Positions 1 through 9,300 of a DNA stretch of 27,650 nucleotides are shown here, one piece after another. Under the pieces are notes generated by a model that saw only the letters and a program-made list of their open reading frames with translations, ran no database searches and was not told the DNA's origin. Each line of letters starts with the position of its first letter. The first letter of the stretch is position 1. The translations under genes and the position numbers were made by a program. This DNA comes from Thozetella sp. PMI_491 (lineage: Eukaryota > Ascomycota > Sordariomycetes > Chaetosphaeriales > Chaetosphaeriaceae): assembly GCA_021432635.1 (NCBI GenBank), contig MU270070.1, forward strand, positions 4,935-32,584, written 5' to 3'.

Positions 1-150
1 AGGCCCTGGACTCAGGAGGCAAAGATGGCTTATTTGGATTGGAACGCAGCCGAGGAGCGCCGTATCCAGGCTCGAGTGGATCAACAGGTGGAACGTAATG
101 GAGTTTTTACTGGTCGACGTGGATTTCATACGCTTCTTGAGGAGGATTAG
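1..150 (+). CDS. C-terminal fragment of an unrecognised protein
   Basis: The first 150 bases are open in frame 1 and end in TAG, giving about 49 residues that enter from outside the window. The piece is charged and helix-prone. It contains KMAYLDWNAAEERR, followed by a basic GRRGF segment and an acidic LLEED end. I have an impression that 'EAKMAYLDW' tails occur in repetitive fungal ORFs linked to transposons, but I cannot confirm this. The sequence is not A+T-rich and has no RIP-type stops, so it may be intact upstream. An in-frame ATG at 25 could also make it a 41-residue ORF. Function unknown. Confidence 0.4.
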   Translation, partial: RPWTQEAKMAYLDWNAAEERRIQARVDQQVERNGVFTGRRGFHTLLEED

Positions 151-175
151 TTGTGGTATGGAGGGGGCAGTTCAA

Positions 176-391
176 CTAGCTTGCTGGCTGTTTCTTTACT
201 TTTTTTTTAGCTTGCTCTAGTCTAGCCTGCTCTAGACTGGCTTGTACTGGCGCGGGTTGTACTAGCATGGGTTGTGCTAGTATAGGTTGTACTGGCCTGG
301 CTTGTATAAGCTCGTGGTTATATCGAGAGAATAAATCTTTCATACGATATTTAAGATCCCAAGTTTCATATTTGGTTTCTTTAACTATCAC
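176..391 (-). CDS. Small ORF containing pentapeptide repeats (doubtful gene)
   Basis: A 71-residue minus-strand ORF. Its N-terminal half is ordinary (MIVKETKYETWDLKYRMKD) and its second half is built from Q-A/P-x-x-x pentapeptides such as QPILA, QPMLV, QPAPV and QASLE, followed by a lysine-rich tail. The repeat part is encoded by the 15-bp minisatellite at 210-314, so the open frame may simply reflect a repeat length divisible by three. No domain recognised and no promoter seen. It could be the remnant of a longer gene. Confidence 0.2.
   Translation of the reverse strand: MIVKETKYETWDLKYRMKDLFSRYNHELIQARPVQPILAQPMLVQPAPVQASLEQARLEQAKKKVKKQPAS
210..314. repeat. 15-bp minisatellite, seven units
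   Basis: Seven consecutive 15-bp units start at 210, 225, 240, 255, 270, 285 and 300. Each resembles GGTTGTACTAGCATG; the outer units (GCTTGCTCTAGTCTA, GCTTGTATAAGCTCG) are more diverged than the central four. The length is a multiple of three, so the minus strand reads as pentapeptide repeats. Confidence 0.85.
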
Positions 392-413
392 TGAAAACTG
401 GCAGCCACTGCGA

Positions 414-500
414 AATTTGTTGCAGCCGTAGGTAACCGTACGTCGATCAGCTTTATCAAGAGTTGATTGTCGTACGATAAAGGTATAGCCGTTACAAATT
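414..500. repeat. Imperfect long inverted repeat
   Basis: AATTTGT (414-420) is inverted as ACAAATT (494-500). An inner stem pairs CGTACGTCGATC (437-448) with GATTGTCGTACG (465-476). The arms are imperfect between these blocks. It may be a small MITE-like remnant or chance structure. Beyond it, 500-960 is A+T-rich with a run of about 15 A near 646-660, and I see no gene there. Confidence 0.35.
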
Positions 501-903
501 GACCATATCTAGAGGTCTAGGAAGCACTTATATAATAATAAATAAGTAGCCTCTGGAGGAATTAAATCATTAGTAAAAGAAGCCATCTTATAATAATAAG
601 TAAGGTAGGTAGGCAAGTGTAAAATAGTAAGTGGTGGGCAAGTGGTAAAAAAAAAAAAAAAGCCAGCTGGCAAGGAGTGATAAGGTTAGGGTTTTTACTG
701 ACTAAGGGGGACCCATAAGTGTACGAACCTGTTGATATATAGGACCCTATGTTGTGGATCGTGCTTATTAATATTAGGTTTCTTAAATAATTATATAATT
801 AAGGCTTAAGTATTTATATTATTAATTTATTTTATTATATTATTATTTACAGTCTAAGTTCTATTATAAAGGGGAATAAATATATAAACATCTCTTTTTA
901 ACT

Positions 904-966
904 TGTAAGGCCCTAGAGCATACGGCCTTATAACAGGGCGCGCAGTCACAATTATAACCTAGAAGG
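904..966. repeat. Left piece of a possible older LTR interrupted by the Gypsy element
   Basis: The sequence begins TGTAAGG at 904. With the 967-8683 insertion and one GAAGG copy removed, it runs on into 8689-8954, which ends ATTACA, giving TGTAA...TTACA termini over about 330 bp. The right piece contains a TATA-like TGTATAAG near 8815. No clean target duplication is visible: TAACT precedes 904, and TAACT recurs at 8959 rather than directly after the end. Tentative. Confidence 0.3.
962..966. repeat. Target site duplication, left copy (GAAGG)
   Basis: GAAGG at 962-966 lies directly outside the left LTR and is repeated at 8684-8688 directly outside the right LTR. A 5-bp duplication is normal for Ty3/Gypsy integrases. 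Confidence 0.9.
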
Positions 967-1397
967 TGTTACAACACTAAGATCCTAAGGTCAGTATTCT
1001 CAATGCGTAGGGGATTCTTTCCTAAGGTAGGGAGGGTAGAGACGAGTGGAGCATCAATCAACCAAGGGGTGTAGAATCTAGAGCGTAAGCTAATGTAGCT
1101 TGAATAGATTAATTGCTGAAGAGCAAAGGCTAACTGATCTATCTAGGTAGAGACTGTGGTCTTATATACTAGGTTGCTCTTCATGGCTCACCTGTTCCGG
1201 GGAGCGCTGGTGATCCAGCTCACCTAGTGATCCGGATCACCGCTGAGCCTTCAGGGAGGTGATCCTTTCCTATTGGTGGAACATCTGCGTGGGTGCCTGA
1301 GGCATCCATTGGGGGTTCTGCCCTTGTTGACCGCTGGGCCTAAGCGCTAGGCCTTGTTGGCGGTCGCGGGGAGGTGGCTGATGCCTTGACCGTAACA
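967..1397 (-). repeat. 3' LTR of the Gypsy element (nearly undamaged copy)
   Basis: 431 bp with ends TGTTACAAC...CCGTAACA. It aligns without gaps to 8253-8683. Most differences are transitions in which this copy keeps TG, CG or CA where the other has TA or CA, so this copy looks close to ancestral. It also lies just upstream of the antisense ORF at 1519 and could supply its promoter, though I see no strong TATA box. Confidence 0.95.
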
Positions 1398-1413
1398 TGA
1401 GCTCTCCCTTCCA
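1398..1413 (-). other. Polypurine tract for plus-strand DNA priming
   Basis: On the coding (minus) strand the bases directly before the 3' LTR read GGAAGGGAGAGCTCA, a purine-rich stretch at the position expected for the retroelement PPT. It supports the assignment of coding orientation. Confidence 0.7.
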
Positions 1414-1518
1414 TGTCGATGTCCGTAGCGACCTATAAGTAGGCCCTGGCCCACGTTTGTCGGTTGGTAGGTCACCGCAATTTTTTTTTTTCCTTTTGCA
1501 TCGTCATGTCCTGACAGG

Positions 1519-2132
1519 ATGTCCAGTCCTTTGGAGAAGCGAAAAACTATTTCGGGCAAAACTCGCGAGCGCCATCGTTTGGCCGAATATATCGAGCAAT
1601 ACGGCGTGGAAGCAGCTATGCCTTGTACGCGTTGTTTTAATAAGGGGGTCAAGTGTATTGTGTCGTTACGTTCCTCGAAATGTTTGAACTGTGTTCGTCT
1701 GGGGAAACCGTGTGATGGTTCTCTGGTGGGGACAGCGCATAGGTTTGGTGTTTCGCTGTTTTACTGACTTTTAGCTGATAGGTGTTTTTAGTTTCGCGTA
1801 ACATAGCGGAATTAAAGAAGATAGAGGAGGAGGAAGAGGAGACACAGCGTCGTGTGTCTAAGGCTTTAGCCAAGTTAGAGCAACTGCGTCGGCAAAAGCG
1901 TCTTCTCCGGGCTAGGGGCGAGAAGTTGTTTGACCGCGGGATGGTTGGTTTGGAGGAGGACGACGCCAGGGAGATATCCTCTAAGCAGCACGCGGTGGGC
2001 AAGGCTTAGTCCTTTAGGGCCCTTGGGGTGATCGATTGGGAGGCGATGGGTTTTGACTTAGTGTTGGTCGATCAGGGTTCTAATGGTGAAACTGCCGAAC
2101 AAGTTCCTGCGAGTTCTCTAGGTGTTTACTAG
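1519..2132 (+). CDS. Antisense ORF inside the retroelement: Zn2Cys6-like cluster plus coiled coil
   Basis: An ORF opposite in sense to gag-pol, between integrase/chromodomain and the 3' LTR. Exon 1 (1519-1725, 69 codons) has six cysteines, C36-x2-C39-x6-C46-x8-C55-x2-C58-x6-C65, the spacing of a fungal binuclear zinc cluster, behind a basic N-terminus. A phase-0 intron at 1726-1781 (GTGGGG...GATAG, with CTGAC inside) joins 1782-2009, which encodes an acidic then heptad-like coiled coil (ELKKIEEEEEE, LAKLEQLRRQKRLLRARG). TAG at 2007-2009 interrupts the frame. It then stays open for 40 codons, including LGVIDWEAMGFDL, to TAG at 2130-2132, consistent with one CAG-to-TAG change. The 3' end overlaps the chromodomain coding region in antisense. 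The intron is inferred. Zinc binding and DNA binding are unproven. Confidence 0.55.
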
Positions 2133-2240
2133 GTTCCCACGTATTTTCGCTAGCATTATATCCTATCTATTTAACTAAGTACTCCAATCTATCTTTAGTA
2201 TTACAGGAGTCTATAATATTCTTAACTTTATATTCTAGTT
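2080..2240 (-). other. Chromodomain at the end of pol
   Basis: The minus strand reads EYKVKNIIDS, DRLEYLVK-stop-IGYNASENTWEP and HLENSQELVRQF, the pattern of a chromodomain (LEYLVKWxGYxxSxNTWEP). The stop falls exactly where the conserved Trp belongs (TGG to TAG). In chromoviruses this module is thought to guide integration to modified histones. Confidence 0.85.
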
Positions 2241-2559
2241 GCTCGTCAACTTCTATATGTTTATCCAGTCTAGCATTCTTTAGTACTAGTTCAAGCAGTA
2301 AGATATAAAAAATTAGGTGTATCTATATTATTATAGGTAGTTTTAGTTTGTAGGTGACTTTACTAGTTTGTTTTTTAATCTGGAATAGTCCTAACTTTTT
2401 AAAGTCTAATTTATCGCTTGATCGTATTATTTTAATATTTTTTCATAGGAGGTAAACCTTATCTCCCTTTTAAAAGGTTAGTCCCTTTAACCTTTTCCAG
2501 TTAGCGTACTTACTTATTCTGTTACAGATAAACTCTAGTTCTTTTTTTATAAGTTTATA

Positions 2560-3260
2560 CAGGGTTTTTAATTCTTTAACTCTTAATCCTACTCTAGGGT
2601 TCTCTATTGAGTCAAGAAGGGTTTGGTAGACTTCTAGTTTAAAACTATAGTTAGCAAAAAATAGGGATACCTTAATAGATTCTTGTCTGGCGCTATTATA
2701 AGTAAACTAGGCGATTAGCAGTAGTTATACCTAGTTATCCTATTTATGGTTAACATAGCAGTGTAAGTACTATTCTATAGTTTAATTAAGTCTTTCTATT
2801 TGTCTATCAGACTAAGGGTAGTAGGCTATCAACAGTCAGTATTTAATTCCAAGTTAGGCTATAAAGGCTTTCTAAAAGTTTAAGGTAAATAACTTATCTC
2901 TATTGCTAACTAGCTTATCTAATAATCTATAGTTTATAATAATATTTTTTATAAATATATAGGCTAGTTCTTTAGTATTATTAGCTTCCTTATATAGGAT
3001 AAAGTAGCTATACTTAATAAGTCTATCAGTAATTACTAAGATACTATTAAAAGATACTCTAGTTAAGGGTTCCTTCAAGAGTAGTAGTTTCACAACAAAG
3101 TCTAGGGAGACTAAGCTCTATAACTTTTCAGGGATTAGAAGAGGTTATAGTTCTCTATAGATCTTATACTAATTTACTTTGCTCTTATTATATTTGTTAT
3201 ATTCTTTAATTACTTTTTCCACGACCCTTTTAGCTCTAGGGAAGTTATAGGTACAGTATA
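2560..3260 (-). other. Integrase domain remains
   Basis: The minus strand reads SLDFVVKL (first catalytic Asp), then FNSILVITDRLIKYSYF with KELAYIFIKN and DKLVSNRDKLF (second Asp) between 2872 and 3093. A C-terminal GDKVYLL...KLDFKKLG...IHLIF...LLE segment follows at about 2260-2480, typical of Ty3/Gypsy integrase tails. The stretch 2872-3093 has no stop. Confidence 0.85.
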
Positions 3261-3647
3261 GTTATTCTAAAGTCTTAGTAACTCCTTAGTATCTATAGGA
3301 AAGGATTTCATGTATTTCCTTTACTAGGTTCTATTATAAGGTATTAAAGACATAGATTTTCCCATAGAATCAGTAAACTCTATTTTTCTTTTCTATGTTT
3401 TCACTAAGGCCACTTTATATAAAGTCTATAAAGTCCTAATTATTAAAAACTTCTTTGATCTTATTAGTCTAGTCAGGGTCTGGGAGAACTTAAAAGGCAG
3501 CGTTTAGCTCTTAGGGGGCCTAGCTTAGGCTTCTATCTTCTAAGACTATTAAGATGCTTTATATATATAGTTCTAATTCTTACATATAATCTTCTCTTCA
3601 GCTAAGGGCATCTGCCCTAGTGTTTTCTAGTCCTTTTTTATATATAA

Positions 3648-3975
3648 TTTTGAAATCAAATTCGGAGAGAAATTCGGTCTATCTAATTTATTATTTGTTA
3701 AGTTCTTTGTTAGTTATAAAGTAGGTGAGATTCTTATAGTCTATATAAATAATGACTTAGTGTTATACTCTACAGAGGTAAACCTTTTATTCTTTAAAGG
3801 CTTTAATAATAGCTATTAGTTCTTTATTATATATCTAATAGTTAATTTCTACTCCTTTAAGTTTTTTCAAGAAAAAGGCAACTAGGTATAGTAGTCCTTC
3901 CTTATTATATTATCTAAGTTATCCTCCTATTACAAAGTCTAAAGAGTTAGTTTCAACTTTATATAGTTTTGCTAG
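3648..3975 (-). other. RNase H domain remains
   Basis: The minus strand reads VETNSLDFVIGG (TDAS-like first Asp region), VAFFLKKLKGVEINY, YNKELIAIIKAFKE, VIIYIDYKNLTYF and EFLSEFDF, in the order seen in Ty3/Gypsy RNase H. Several Gln/Trp positions are stops. Confidence 0.85.
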
Positions 3976-4383
3976 GTCTAGGAGTATAAGTATAAGTTCA
4001 CTTAAGATCTATAGCTTAATAGCTTTAAAGGCTTTACTAGCTTGGTTGGTCTATTTAAACTTGGTCTCCTTATAGGTAAGCTTTATAAGTAATAGGATAA
4101 GCTTACTATAGCTTTTTATAAAGCAGTAGTAATAATTAGCAAATCCAAGAAAAGCTTATACTCCTTTTACCGTTTCTAGTGGCAGCCAGTCTTATACTAC
4201 TATCACTTTCTCAGGGTCTATTCCTATAAATCTAGGGGTGATTTTAAATCCTAGAAAGACAGTTTCCTTAGTGTAAAACTCACTCTTCTCTAATTCTACT
4301 AGGAGTTTAGTATCTTCTAGAGCTTATAGCATAGTATAAACGTGTTACTTATATTCTGTTTTATTTCTTAAATAGATAAGGAT

Positions 4384-4395
4384 ATCATCCAGGTA
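4384..4395 (-). other. Reverse transcriptase catalytic YLDD motif
   Basis: The minus strand here encodes FCVIYLDDILIYL, with the YxDD catalytic box intact between RIP-damaged flanks. The rest of the RT domain lies at about 4250-5000. Confidence 0.9.
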
Positions 4396-6530
4396 GATAA
4401 CACAAAATCTGTTAATATAAGGTTATAAGATATAATTAATTATAGCTTAGAATATTACTAGGGCGTTTTATAGTCTAAAAGGTATAACTAGATACTTATA
4501 ATGCCTATACTTAGTTCTAATTACTATTTTCTATTCTTCTCCTTCTACTACTTAGATAAGGTTATATACTCTTTTAAGGTCGAGGCATGTTATTATTATA
4601 ACTCCTATTAATTAGTCTTATAATTCAGATATTAAGGGTAATAATCCTTTATTAGGAACAGTAATACTATTAAGTTATTAATAGTTAATGCATAGTCTCT
4701 ATTTCCTAGTTCTATCCTTGCTTTTCTTTAGTATAAATAAGATTAGGTATCCTACTAATAAATTCAACAGTTATATATAACCTTTCTCTAGGTTTTTGTT
4801 AAAATACTATTATAAGGCTATAAGTTTTTCCTTATCTAGTCTATAGATTTTATATAGTTTAAGTTATTCTCCTAGTTTAATCGGTATATAGTAGTTAAAC
4901 TAACTATGTTCTAATAACCTTATATCTAATATTCTTTTAAATAGTTTGTCATACTTTTAATATTCTTTTAGTATCTTATTTAAAATTCTTATTATAAATG
5001 CTTTAATAATTATTAATATCCTAAAGGTTTTTTCTATAGGCTTACTTAGGGATCTTATATAAGTTATACTAAAGGCTAAGTCTTTTTAAACATCTTTAGT
5101 TTCTTTCTCTAAGATTAGTTAAGTATATTCTTTAAGTACTAGTCTAAAAAATATCTAGCTAGTTATCTAGTTAATTCACAGGTTATTCTTTTACAACTAT
5201 AATATCCCTAGAATTAAATAGTATAGTCTAATTTTTATAATATTAAAGGTTACTTCTTTATTATATATACTATAGGCTGATATTAAGAGAGGTATAGTCT
5301 CTATTATAACATCTCCCTTTTTATACTAAGCTAGTTCTCCTTCTATAATATATAGGTAATACATAAATTCTTTCTTATTCTAAGGTAGTTATAGCTAGTT
5401 AATAACTTTAAGTAATATATAATTCCCTTAGGATTTATTATTAATTACTATAGTGATATTATATTAGTTATTAATAATAAATATATAAGTAAGTAGTCTT
5501 AAATTTAAACTAGTAGCTATTATAAGAGTCTTTATCTTTAGGTTATCCTATTAACTCTTTACAGGCAATGTTTATTATTTTTTATCTAGTCTTATCCTAA
5601 GGTCAGCTATAGGTATTAGCTTTTATCTACAAGGCATAACTTATACTATATAAGGTCTCTAAGCTATAGCTTAAGTCCTACATTAATAAATTATTCTCAC
5701 ACACGTTTTACAGCTTTAATTTATTCTTTTATAGTTTCTATTTATAAGCTAGTAGGGTCTCCTCTTATAAAAGTATATCCTTACACTTTCCCTTAATACT
5801 ATTATATAGTTTTTTCTATGTAATAGTATAAGCATACTATAGAGGTATATTATATTACAGTTAACTTGTTTTTATAGTATACTAAGAACTAAGAGTTTAG
5901 CCTAAAGGTGGCCCATCTATTATATTAGTCCTTTATTTCCTAATACTTTATTTCTTCTTATAAGTAAGAGTTATTAATTTACTATGTCTTATATCAGATG
6001 GGGAAGAAATTATACTTTAGTTTATCTATAGCATATACTTTGTATAGCACGATGTATTACATCCAGGTAATATCTTCGTAACATCTATATTAGGGGCTCA
6101 TTTAAGGGTTATCTTAATAGTTTAGTTATTAGTCGTTTTTTAGTGAGTCATAGTATAAGACTCTGTCTATAGGGAATAGTATATATTCCCCTCCTAGGAT
6201 TAGGTTAAGTCTAATTCCTAGGTATTCTTAAACCATAAATAGGGGTATATTATATAATTCCTCCATTAGTTCCTCCTTAATTTCTAATAAGCTATTAAAT
6301 TCTTCTCCTTATTGCCTAGGCACGTAAAAGGCAAGTTATTTATCGCTTCCTTTGTAGATATAGGTCCTAGCAGGAGAGTTATCCAACTATATTTTCCAGG
6401 CTTCCTAGTTATTACAATATACTATCATAAGGTATTATTTAGGGTAGTCTAGTTGTTTAGATACAGGCATTAAGATATCTAGTTATAGGAGTTTCCCTAG
6501 TTGCCATATATTAGCGGGTTCCCATTTCGT

Positions 6531-6623
6531 GCATAGGGTATCGTCCTTAATACATGCGTCGCACCTAGGATCATTTAGGTTCGTAAATTAGCATTTCTTT
6601 TTGTTTTTAAAGCAGTTGTCACA
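6531..6623 (-). other. Cysteine cluster 2 in gag-pol (CX2CX6CX9CX2CX6C)
   Basis: Reads CDNCFKNKKKC, nine residues including one stop, then CDACIKDDTLC. Six cysteines with binuclear-cluster spacing survive in otherwise damaged sequence. It is preceded by CWPWKS. Zinc binding is inferred from spacing only. Confidence 0.7.
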
Positions 6624-6689
6624 CGATTTCCAAGGCCAACAGTTTAATCTGTCGTCCCATTCTTTTATATACTTCAGGGGTTACAATAT

Positions 6690-6782
6690 ACAGGAGAGCA
6701 GGTGCTTTATACAGCAAGCACATATTGCTATTTCTCCTTAGTTTCTAACACAGCAAACTTTCTTACTTCGGCACTCTCGGCA
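6690..6782 (-). other. Cysteine cluster 1 in gag-pol (CX2CX6CX9CX2CX6C)
   Basis: Reads CRECRSKKVCC, nine residues including one stop, then CACCIKHLLSC. The spacing is identical to cluster 2 at 6531-6623, and 66 bases separate them, so they look like a tandem pair. They lie downstream of the CCHC knuckle, in the stretch between gag and RT. Confidence 0.7.
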
Positions 6783-7138
6783 GGCCTTAGCTCTATCTGT
6801 TTTATATAGTCCATCCAATCTATAATATATAATTAGCTTTTATTCCCATATAGTCAGGGTCATACTATTTCCAGCTAGCAGTGGCGGGTAGTCTGCTTCT
6901 GTTATTACTCCAGGGTATAACATAGCTTCTCTAATTACTAGTCTACTTAGGGCTATATACTGTTCTAGAGATAGTTCTTCTATTAGTGCTATAGTGTAAG
7001 TATTATTAAGATCTATAGTATTATAGGCTAGGTTGTTTTATATAGCTATGCTCAAGGTTTAAACTAGTTTGTATTATACTAGATTAGCTAACTACTTCTC
7101 AGGTACTAGTTTCCAACCTATTTTCTTTAGCTATTTAT

Positions 7139-7178
7139 ATATATTAGTATAATATCTCTTTTTCTAGTAGTTGTAGCA
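7139..7178 (-). other. Decayed gag CCHC zinc knuckle
   Basis: The minus strand reads KCYNY-stop-KKRYYTNIY. If TAC/TAT are read as RIP products of Cys and His codons, the spacing is exactly CX2CX4HX4C. Only the first Cys survives. It marks the nucleocapsid end of gag. Confidence 0.6.
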
Positions 7179-8252
7179 CTTAACATCTTTAGGGTCCCGT
7201 TTTAGTTTTTATTATACTATATTCAGGTCTATAGGTCCTATATAAGTCCTATATACTATTATCTAGCAGTTTTAGCATTAATCGGCAGATTACTTAGACT
7301 AGTTATTCCATCAAGGTCTTCCAGTATTAGCTAATTATCAGGGTTCCTACTACTATTTTTCCATCCTTTATTTATATAATTAATTATTAATATAAGTTAC
7401 TATTTCTATATATAATAAGAAATCTTCTAAGGGGTTAAGCTTTAAGACTTTATCTTTAACTTTGCTTTTAAGTCCTTAGTAAAACAAGAATTTCTTAGTT
7501 TCATCAGTATAGTCTAAGAGCAAGTAAAATCATCAGAATTCTACTACATACTAGACCGCAAAACCTTTTTACTTAAGTTGATACAGGCTCTGTTCCTACT
7601 AGTGTTTCTCATCTAGTTCTTAGAAGAGGGATTTTAAGGCTTATTCATACCCTATATAAGTCATAAAGATGTTATAAGTTTCAGGTCAGAGTTCTAAAGT
7701 AAATCCTTTTTCAAGGAAGTCTATAAGGTATAGTTCAAACTATGCCAGTACTCTTCCTTTTAAGAATAAGCCGGTATATACCACTTTTTTATATTCGCTT
7801 TAAAAGCTATTAGTATAAAAGCAATAATAAGCGCCTACTTAAACTAGGTAACTTTTCAGGTGTCTATAGATACTATTAAAAGGCTAGGGCTAGTTAAGCC
7901 TTAGCTTTTCTCGTCCTTCGACAAGGGTCGCAATAATATTAGCAGCAGCACACATAATACATAAATCACTTTCAAGTTAAAACACTCAGGTAACACTAGC
8001 ACATAGTTCACTAATAAGTTTTTTCATCTAAGCAAGGTCTCTCTTCATACTAGCATACTTAGTATCGTCTCTACTATTATCAACGTCCTTTATTTCTTAG
8101 TTAAGGCTATATTAAACAAAGGCCTTTTCCTTTTTCTTATTAGACTTGCCAGAGTCATAGCTACTAATAGACAAGGTGTTTTTACTAGACATATTAACTA
8201 TAAAACATTATCAATTACACTTGTCTTATCCTCTAAAAGAGAGCAATTAATA

Positions 8253-8683
8253 TATTACAACACTAAGATCCTAAGATTAGTATTCTCAATACGTAGGGGA
8301 TTCTTTCCTAAGGTAGGGAGGGTAGAGACAAGTAGAGCATCAATCAACCAAGGGGTATAGAATCTAGAGCGTAAGCTAATATAGCTTGAATAGATTAATT
8401 ACTAAAGAGTAAAGGCTAACTAATCTATCTAGGTAAAGACTATAGTCTTATATACTAGGTTGCTCTTTATAGCTCACCTATTCCGGGGAGTACTAGTGAT
8501 CCAGCTCACCTAGTGATCCAGATCACCGCTAAGCCTTCAGGGAGGTGATCCTTTCCTATTGGTGGAACATCTGCATGGGTGCCTGAGGCATCTATTGGGG
8601 GTTCTGCCCTTGTTGACCGCTGGGCCTAAGCGCTAGGCCTCGTTGGCGGTCGCGGGGAGGTGGCTGATGCCTTGACCGTAACA
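8253..8683 (-). repeat. 5' LTR of the Gypsy element (RIP-damaged copy)
   Basis: 431 bp, collinear with 967-1397. It carries about twenty TG-to-TA, CG-to-CA or CA-to-TA changes over 8253-8560, but is nearly identical to the other LTR in its last ~120 bp. The first dinucleotide is TA rather than TG, probably also a RIP change. Confidence 0.95.
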
Positions 8684-8688
8684 GAAGG
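8684..8688. repeat. Target site duplication, right copy (GAAGG)
   Basis: Matches 962-966 exactly. Confidence 0.9.
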
Positions 8689-8954
8689 TTCCCAAGTAAG
8701 GGAGAACAGCCAGTATAACTCCAGTACAGGCCACAAGCGGCCTAGGAGTCAAGCAGGAAACACAGGGGATTCAGAGCCGAGTCAGGACCAAATCCAGGAA
8801 GAGAACCCTTCCCCTGTATAAGTAGGAACCTTAAGGGCCTTGAACTTGAGGACCTTAAGGATCAGTCTCTGTTACAGCCTTAGTGCTAGCACTGAATACA
8901 TTCCCCTTCTCGTGGCCGAGCTTCCATCCCCTGAGACCTGCCTAGGGTATTACA
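8689..8954. repeat. Right piece of a possible older LTR
   Basis: A G+C-balanced block ending GGGTATTACA, continuous with 904-966 when the Gypsy element is removed. It contains the TATA-like TGTATAAG and no coding potential. From 8955 to 9300 the sequence is A+T-rich with no gene seen. Confidence 0.3.
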
Positions 8955-9300
8955 AAAATAACTTACTTTTTTCCATTTTTTATTTTAAAGATAATAGAAA
9001 ATTTCTTATTATATCTTAAATACTATTAATGTTTAAAAGTATATTTAAGATAATAATATTTATTTTAATAAAATAATTAAATATATCTTTTTTACTCTTT
9101 TATTTTCCAGATAGAATAGAGAATAGTTTTATAATATATATTAAGCCAGATATTTTAACCACTTATTCTTCTTAAGTAAAACACAATAATATAAAGCCTT
9201 ATTATCTTCTTTCACAAGGAAATAAAGGATTATCAGGATCTCTTTCTACTTAACTATCTTATTCTTACTCTTAGTAAAATATTATAACTAAACTTAGGAG

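Larger units (their letters stand above)
2080..8192 (-). pseudogene. gag-pol: Gypsy gag-pol polyprotein, RIP-inactivated
   Basis: The reading starts at ATG 8192, 60 bases inside the 5' LTR (MSSKNTLSISSYDSGKSNKK). A gag capsid-like segment lies at about 7400-7660 (GLKSKVKDKVLKLNPLEDF is readable), a CCHC knuckle near 7140-7180, two cysteine clusters at 6531-6782, RT at about 4250-5000, RNase H at about 3648-3975, integrase at about 2560-3260 and a chromodomain at 2080-2240. Stops occur throughout and are mostly TAG/TAA where Trp or Gln is expected. I could not locate the protease DSG/DTG motif. The only long surviving open piece is 2872-3093 in integrase. Confidence 0.9.
967..8683 (-). mobile_element. 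Ty3/Gypsy chromovirus LTR retrotransposon, full length, RIP-damaged
   Basis: A 7,717-bp element with two 431-bp LTRs (967-1397 and 8253-8683), TG...CA ends and a 5-bp GAAGG duplication. Coding sense is the minus strand, so the 5' LTR is 8253-8683. In coding order I see a gag start (8192), a gag capsid-like segment, a CCHC knuckle, two cysteine clusters, RT with YLDD, RNase H, integrase and a chromodomain, then a spared tail with an opposite-strand ORF and a purine tract before the 3' LTR. Roughly 2130-8250 is A+T-rich and full of TAG/TAA replacing Trp and Gln codons, so the copy is not autonomous. The chromodomain downstream of integrase places it among chromoviruses. Confidence 0.95.

Noticed and set aside
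600..720. Telomere-like repeat (GTTAGGGTTTTT)
   Set aside because: Only a single unit; no tandem TTAGGG array.
1649..2002. Minus-strand ORF (117 residues) after the chromodomain as a pol extension
   Set aside because: Its Ser/Arg runs are what the antisense of an acidic coiled coil gives. The + strand ORF has the meaningful cysteine spacing. A short pol tail here cannot be excluded.
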